A DNA stretch of 25,799 nt. Origin: a virus. Positions 22,819-25,799 of this stretch are shown piece after piece. Location of the stretch: positions 1 to 25,799 of the IMG/VR virus record IMGVR_UViG_3300049827_000022, one strand, 5' to 3'. The position numbers and the translations under genes are program-made. Every line of letters starts with the position of its first letter. The first letter of the stretch is position 1. The notes below the pieces were generated by a model that worked only from the letters and a program-made list of their open reading frames with translations, was not told the DNA's origin and searched no databases.

Positions 22819-24027
22819 TTAGTACACGAAATACTGCCCTTTGTTGGGATTAGACAAGTGATAGAACACGTTGTAACGTATGGCATCGATTGCGTGATTG
22901 TAATTATCGATAACCAATCCAGACTTTTTATCTGAGTAGGTGTAATTGTTAAGTTCCTTTGCAATGTTTTGTGAGTTAGGTTCTAAAACTATTTCAAAAT
23001 CCTGCATTAATGCTAGGCCAGCCGTTATACTTCCTGCTCCTTTCTCGGTTGCTACGATATTACAACGCTGACTTGATAGCTCTGCGATTAGTCTAGGCTC
23101 TGCGCTATCGGCTACAATTAACGAGCCTCCGCATACTTGCTTGTTTATTACCGCAATTTCTGAGGTCGTTAGCTTTGGTTTGTAAAGATGCTCCTTAACA
23201 TAAATCTTGCGTTTGTTCTTATCAATGGCCACCTCGACTAGCGTTGTCGGATCGATAGAGAATCCAAAGTCTTGCCCAAATGATGTTTGCAAATTGTCAG
23301 GGTTAAAATTACCAAAGCTCCAATTAGTAAACACAACACCTTCGGCTTTGTCTAGCCAACCCCCAAGAATTTGGTGCTTATATTTCTTTGGATTGTATTG
23401 CTTTATCCTTTCAATTTCATCTAGAAATGATTGTTCTAGGTGCTCAATGTTATCCTCGAAGGTGGTATGAATATAAGTAACATTATTCTTCACACCATTA
23501 AAGCCTTCATCTATTCCAGCCGATTCAAAGAAACGCTGGTAAATCCAATGCTCTTTTGTTGCAGGGTTTAAAATTAGAATCACTCTATTCTGAACACCCT
23601 TCTGTCTAATAGATAAGTTTATCTTATCAAATGTTGCCTCATCTGTTAGCTCCTCAGCTTCATCTAGTATCCAGGTTGTAACACCTTGCAATGATTTAAG
23701 GTTTGCAGTTTGATCGCCTGATGAAGTTCTAATCCCTTTGAAGATAATTTCAGAGCCTGATGTTTTATTTATTATTTCCGACTTTGTTATTTCAAAGTGA
23801 TGGCCTGCTTCTAATAGCTCTATTTTCTCTTGAAACTCTGGAATGATAGATAGGTGTGCAGATGTCATTGTCTGCCTTGTAAATAGAATCTTATGCCCTT
23901 TCTCAAATGATAAGAGGCTGGCAAATGTGCCAACCCCAAAAGATTTAGATGAACCACGACCTCCTGTAATAATAAAGAATCGTGTTGTATTTCCTAAAGC
24001 CTGATATTTTTTGTTTAAAATTATCAC
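22819..24027 (-). CDS. terL: Terminase large subunit (Terminase_3/PBSX type)
   Basis: The ATP-driven DNA packaging motor and headful/cos nuclease, 402 residues, typical for the family. The Walker A motif is TGGRGSSKS (residues 21-29) and Walker B is ILDEAEE (120-126). A coupling motif ILNPATKEHW lies at 152-161. The RNase H-like nuclease domain shows its three expected acidic residues at D253 (GQDFGFSIDP), D307 (VADSAEP) and D381 (NYNHAIDAIRY). Both domains look intact. The start overlaps the terS stop by 4 nt. A 32-nt gap containing an AACGTTTAT element separates it from the next gene. Confidence 0.95.
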   Translation of the reverse strand: MIILNKKYQALGNTTRFFIITGGRGSSKSFGVGTFASLLSFEKGHKILFTRQTMTSAHLSIIPEFQEKIELLEAGHHFEITKSEIINKTSGSEIIFKGIRTSSGDQTANLKSLQGVTTWILDEAEELTDEATFDKINLSIRQKGVQNRVILILNPATKEHWIYQRFFESAGIDEGFNGVKNNVTYIHTTFEDNIEHLEQSFLDEIERIKQYNPKKYKHQILGGWLDKAEGVVFTNWSFGNFNPDNLQTSFGQDFGFSIDPTTLVEVAIDKNKRKIYVKEHLYKPKLTTSEIAVINKQVCGGSLIVADSAEPRLIAELSSQRCNIVATEKGAGSITAGLALMQDFEIVLEPNSQNIAKELNNYTYSDKKSGLVIDNYNHAIDAIRYNVFYHLSNPNKGQYFVY

Positions 24028-24380
24028 TCCTTAAATTTAAAAACCTCTGCTGCGTTAAAATTTACTTCGTGCGTATTATTGCTTTCAACGTGTGTCATTG
24101 ATAACTGGCGAAGCTCATCAGGGCTTGCAATCAGCTTCATCAATCCCATTTGAAGCGTAGGATTGTCTGACTTGTACCACTTAGATCGCATCGAAACTTT
24201 AATTTCTGTCTTGACTTTTGTTAGCGCAGATTTTATAGCGTCAGATTCGTGTAGCTTACGAACGTAAAACGTTTCTTTACTGCACGGTAAATAGGCTACA
24301 ATATCCTCAATAAAAAATAGCTTGTATTTTTCTATTGCTTCAACCGATTGTTTTTCTAAATCTTCATATTTGTATGCCAT
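24024..24380 (-). CDS. Terminase small subunit candidate
   Basis: A 118-residue, mainly helical protein directly before the large terminase gene, with a 4-nt stop/start overlap (ATGA). The N-terminal 50 residues could form a helix-turn-helix (DIVAYLPCSKETFYVRKLHE), and the following charged helices fit an oligomerisation region. Size, position and predicted fold match a TerS that recognises the packaging site and feeds DNA to TerL. Sequence recognition alone is modest; the call depends mainly on synteny with TerL. Confidence 0.7.
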   Translation of the reverse strand: MAYKYEDLEKQSVEAIEKYKLFFIEDIVAYLPCSKETFYVRKLHESDAIKSALTKVKTEIKVSMRSKWYKSDNPTLQMGLMKLIASPDELRQLSMTHVESNNTHEVNFNAAEVFKFKE

Positions 24381-24381
24381 A

Positions 24382-25167
24382 TTATAAACCTTTAAATGCT
24401 TTTAACGGATAAAATACCAAACTATTTCGATAGCCATCTTTAAATGTTGGAACGATAGGAGTAACCCCGTGCACGTTTCTCCAAGCAGGATATACTAACA
24501 TTGAATTATCGCAAGAATCCATCGTTGCACCATAATCTGGAACGGTAGTATTCCCCCCAGTTGCATTTTCTTTTTTAGCAATAATAACATTTACGCATCC
24601 TTCTAAATTACCGTTGTCTCTATGGAACGGAGCAGGTATATTATAATTAGAAATTGATGAGGTAAACAACCTACCAAATCTCCATTTTTCTGAAGTTGTG
24701 CTTTCAATAATTTGCTTCTGCTTTTCGAATATATTAGGAGTTATTTTTTTTATAATTTCTTCTGATTCGTGACATAGCAAAAGCATTGCTTTAATAAAAG
24801 TTTGTGCGCTCTTAACTTGATGAACTGAAGATATAGTTGGGTATGGCCTTCTCATATGTGGCTTCGGTGGAACAGAGCCTAAAATAGTTGAGTATTGCAA
24901 AACTTCTTTGTCTTCGTTGCCATCTCCGAAACCAGATGAACGCTTCATCACAGATTTTGGAACGTTTTTAGATCGTAATTCGTGATTTGCAAGTGAGGCA
25001 AGTTTGCCTGCTTTCTCTGAATAATTAGTTATATTTTTAATATAAAACCCAATAGGCTCATTATTATAATAAAAAATAGAATCTTCTGTTATATTAGGCT
25101 CTATGATGCCGCAAATATCCCCTACTTGTACATTGTGGCTTTGCTGGACTAAATCTATTCTTTTCAT
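24382..25167 (-). CDS. 2OG-Fe(II) oxygenase-like protein (possible JBP/TET-like)
   Basis: A 261-residue protein whose C-terminal half reads as a double-stranded beta-helix dioxygenase. The iron-binding triad would be H182 and D184 (PAPFHRDNG) with H233 (NVHGVTP), and R247 (GYRNSLVFYP) would bind 2-oxoglutarate. A GG turn, a P-x-Y segment and the HGVTP pattern between them resemble the phage branch of the TET/JBP fold, which hydroxylates pyrimidine bases; that subfamily assignment is inference. The first 150 residues are not recognised. The gene lies between the FkbM methyltransferase and the terminase genes, with a 3-nt gap upstream and a 1-nt gap downstream. Protein hydroxylation or an unrelated substrate is equally possible. 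Confidence 0.55.
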   Translation of the reverse strand: MKRIDLVQQSHNVQVGDICGIIEPNITEDSIFYYNNEPIGFYIKNITNYSEKAGKLASLANHELRSKNVPKSVMKRSSGFGDGNEDKEVLQYSTILGSVPPKPHMRRPYPTISSVHQVKSAQTFIKAMLLLCHESEEIIKKITPNIFEKQKQIIESTTSEKWRFGRLFTSSISNYNIPAPFHRDNGNLEGCVNVIIAKKENATGGNTTVPDYGATMDSCDNSMLVYPAWRNVHGVTPIVPTFKDGYRNSLVFYPLKAFKGL

Positions 25168-25170
25168 ATT

Positions 25171-25799
25171 TTATTTATTAAAAGCAAAAACATTTGTACA
25201 AGCTGGGAACCAAGACTTTTGCCAAACGTCATAATCTCTAGTTTTAAATTTGCCTGTATTTCCTATATCTTTGAAATCGGAATATTGTTTTTTTTGTTTT
25301 TCAATTATATTCCAGAATCGTGGCAAGCTTCCATCTATATCAAAACTCCATTCGTAAACAAGTTTTTTAAAAACCTTATTAGTATTTTCTAATATAAGCA
25401 TTTCTGCACCTTCAATATCCATTTTGCAGCAATCAAATTTTTCTGCTTCTTCATCAAAATTTAAACATTTTACTTTTATGCCTTTATTATTCCATTGTTT
25501 TACTATTGAATTTCTCCATACATTTCCATTGTTTCCAATAAATAAAGTTAATTCTTTAGTATCATTATGAACTAATGCGTATTGTTTGATTGTAGCTTTA
25601 AAACCGTTTAGTTTTAAATTCTTTTCTATCATATCGCAATTGAATGGATCAGGCTCATATACCGTAACATTCGCTCCTTTAGAGCAAGCTAATAAAGCAA
25701 AAGCACCAACATTTCCACCGCAGTCCATCCAGTTTTCATTTTCCCGAATAGTTAAACCTTTTTTTAAATAGGTTTTATTGCCAACGACTTCTTCAAATG
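25171..25799 (-). CDS. FkbM-family methyltransferase, partial (5' end outside window)
   Basis: Probable SAM-dependent methyltransferase of the FkbM (Methyltransf_21) type. Near the visible N-terminus is the SAM-binding motif I, MDCGGNVGAFALLACSKGAN, followed by an acidic second strand (VTVYEPDP). Further on is KMDIEGAEMLIL, the family's usual post-IV motif. The reading frame stays open upstream of that Met to the window edge (…YLKKGLTIRENENWMDCGG), so the Met at 25728 is internal and the real start lies outside. The stop is 3 nt before the next ATG. FkbM enzymes usually O-methylate sugars or small molecules. In a phage, modification of host surface glycans, virion glycans or nucleotides are all possible. 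The family call is fairly secure; the substrate is unknown. Confidence 0.8.
   Translation of the reverse strand, partial: FEEVVGNKTYLKKGLTIRENENWMDCGGNVGAFALLACSKGANVTVYEPDPFNCDMIEKNLKLNGFKATIKQYALVHNDTKELTLFIGNNGNVWRNSIVKQWNNKGIKVKCLNFDEEAEKFDCCKMDIEGAEMLILENTNKVFKKLVYEWSFDIDGSLPRFWNIIEKQKKQYSDFKDIGNTGKFKTRDYDVWQKSWFPACTNVFAFNK

Noticed and set aside
22758-22964. 68-codon minus-strand ORF across the terminase end and the tail chaperone start
   Set aside because: It overlaps the conserved TerL C-terminus and the chaperone start in another frame, and has low-quality composition.

Overview
This window looks like part of the late region of a tailed phage (or prophage) infecting a Bacteroidota host, probably Flavobacteriia- or Cytophagia-like. 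The evidence is: low GC; every convincing gene on the minus strand in one tightly overlapping array; A-rich leaders in place of Shine-Dalgarno sequences; signal peptides that end just before Gln, as is usual in this phylum; and capsid, tail and portal proteins of the type seen in Bacteroidota phages. No integrase, replication, regulatory or tRNA gene is visible, so temperate versus virulent cannot be decided. All products are recognised from remembered family patterns; no search was run.

Layout in the direction of transcription (high to low coordinates). (1) 25799-24382: an FkbM-type methyltransferase cut by the window edge, and a 2-oxoglutarate/Fe(II) oxygenase-like protein. (2) 24380-22819: small and large terminase subunits. 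(3) 22786-16239: tail genes, namely a tail assembly chaperone with an apparent -1 frameshift on a T9 run, a tail terminator candidate, an HK97 gp10-like protein, two large tail proteins, a 52-residue small ORF and the tape measure protein. (4) 16198-13870: XkdF-like prohead protease, a small Cys-rich protein, scaffold, and major capsid protein followed by a terminator hairpin. (5) 13801-10588: probable tail tube protein followed by a second terminator hairpin, a small beta protein, a portal with an extra C-terminal domain, and a head-tail connector. (6) 10522-6696: BppU-like adaptor, a 935-residue tail fibre and two small conserved proteins. (7) 6693-4960: lysis genes in the order holin candidate, spanin candidate, endolysin (PG-binding plus GH19-like). 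(8) 4960-12: an envelope module made of a 42-residue basic protein, an inner-membrane-anchored CsgG-like protein, a 588-residue secreted protein with cohesin/dockerin-like features, a lipoprotein, a one-TM protein with a Pro-rich tail, a CsgG-like protein, and an outer-membrane beta-barrel protein with a long Ser/Glu/Lys linker.

The last module is the most unusual part. It is translationally coupled to the lysis genes, and nearly every product carries an envelope-targeting signal. It could be an outer-membrane pore or secretion apparatus related to curli export, an outer-membrane disruption step of lysis, or a surface display or exclusion system; the sequence alone does not decide. Other notable points are the apparent frameshift in the tail chaperone, a conserved ACGTTTAT element exactly 5 nt before three start codons, a structural gene order in which tail genes precede capsid and portal, and terminator-like hairpins directly after the capsid and tail tube genes.
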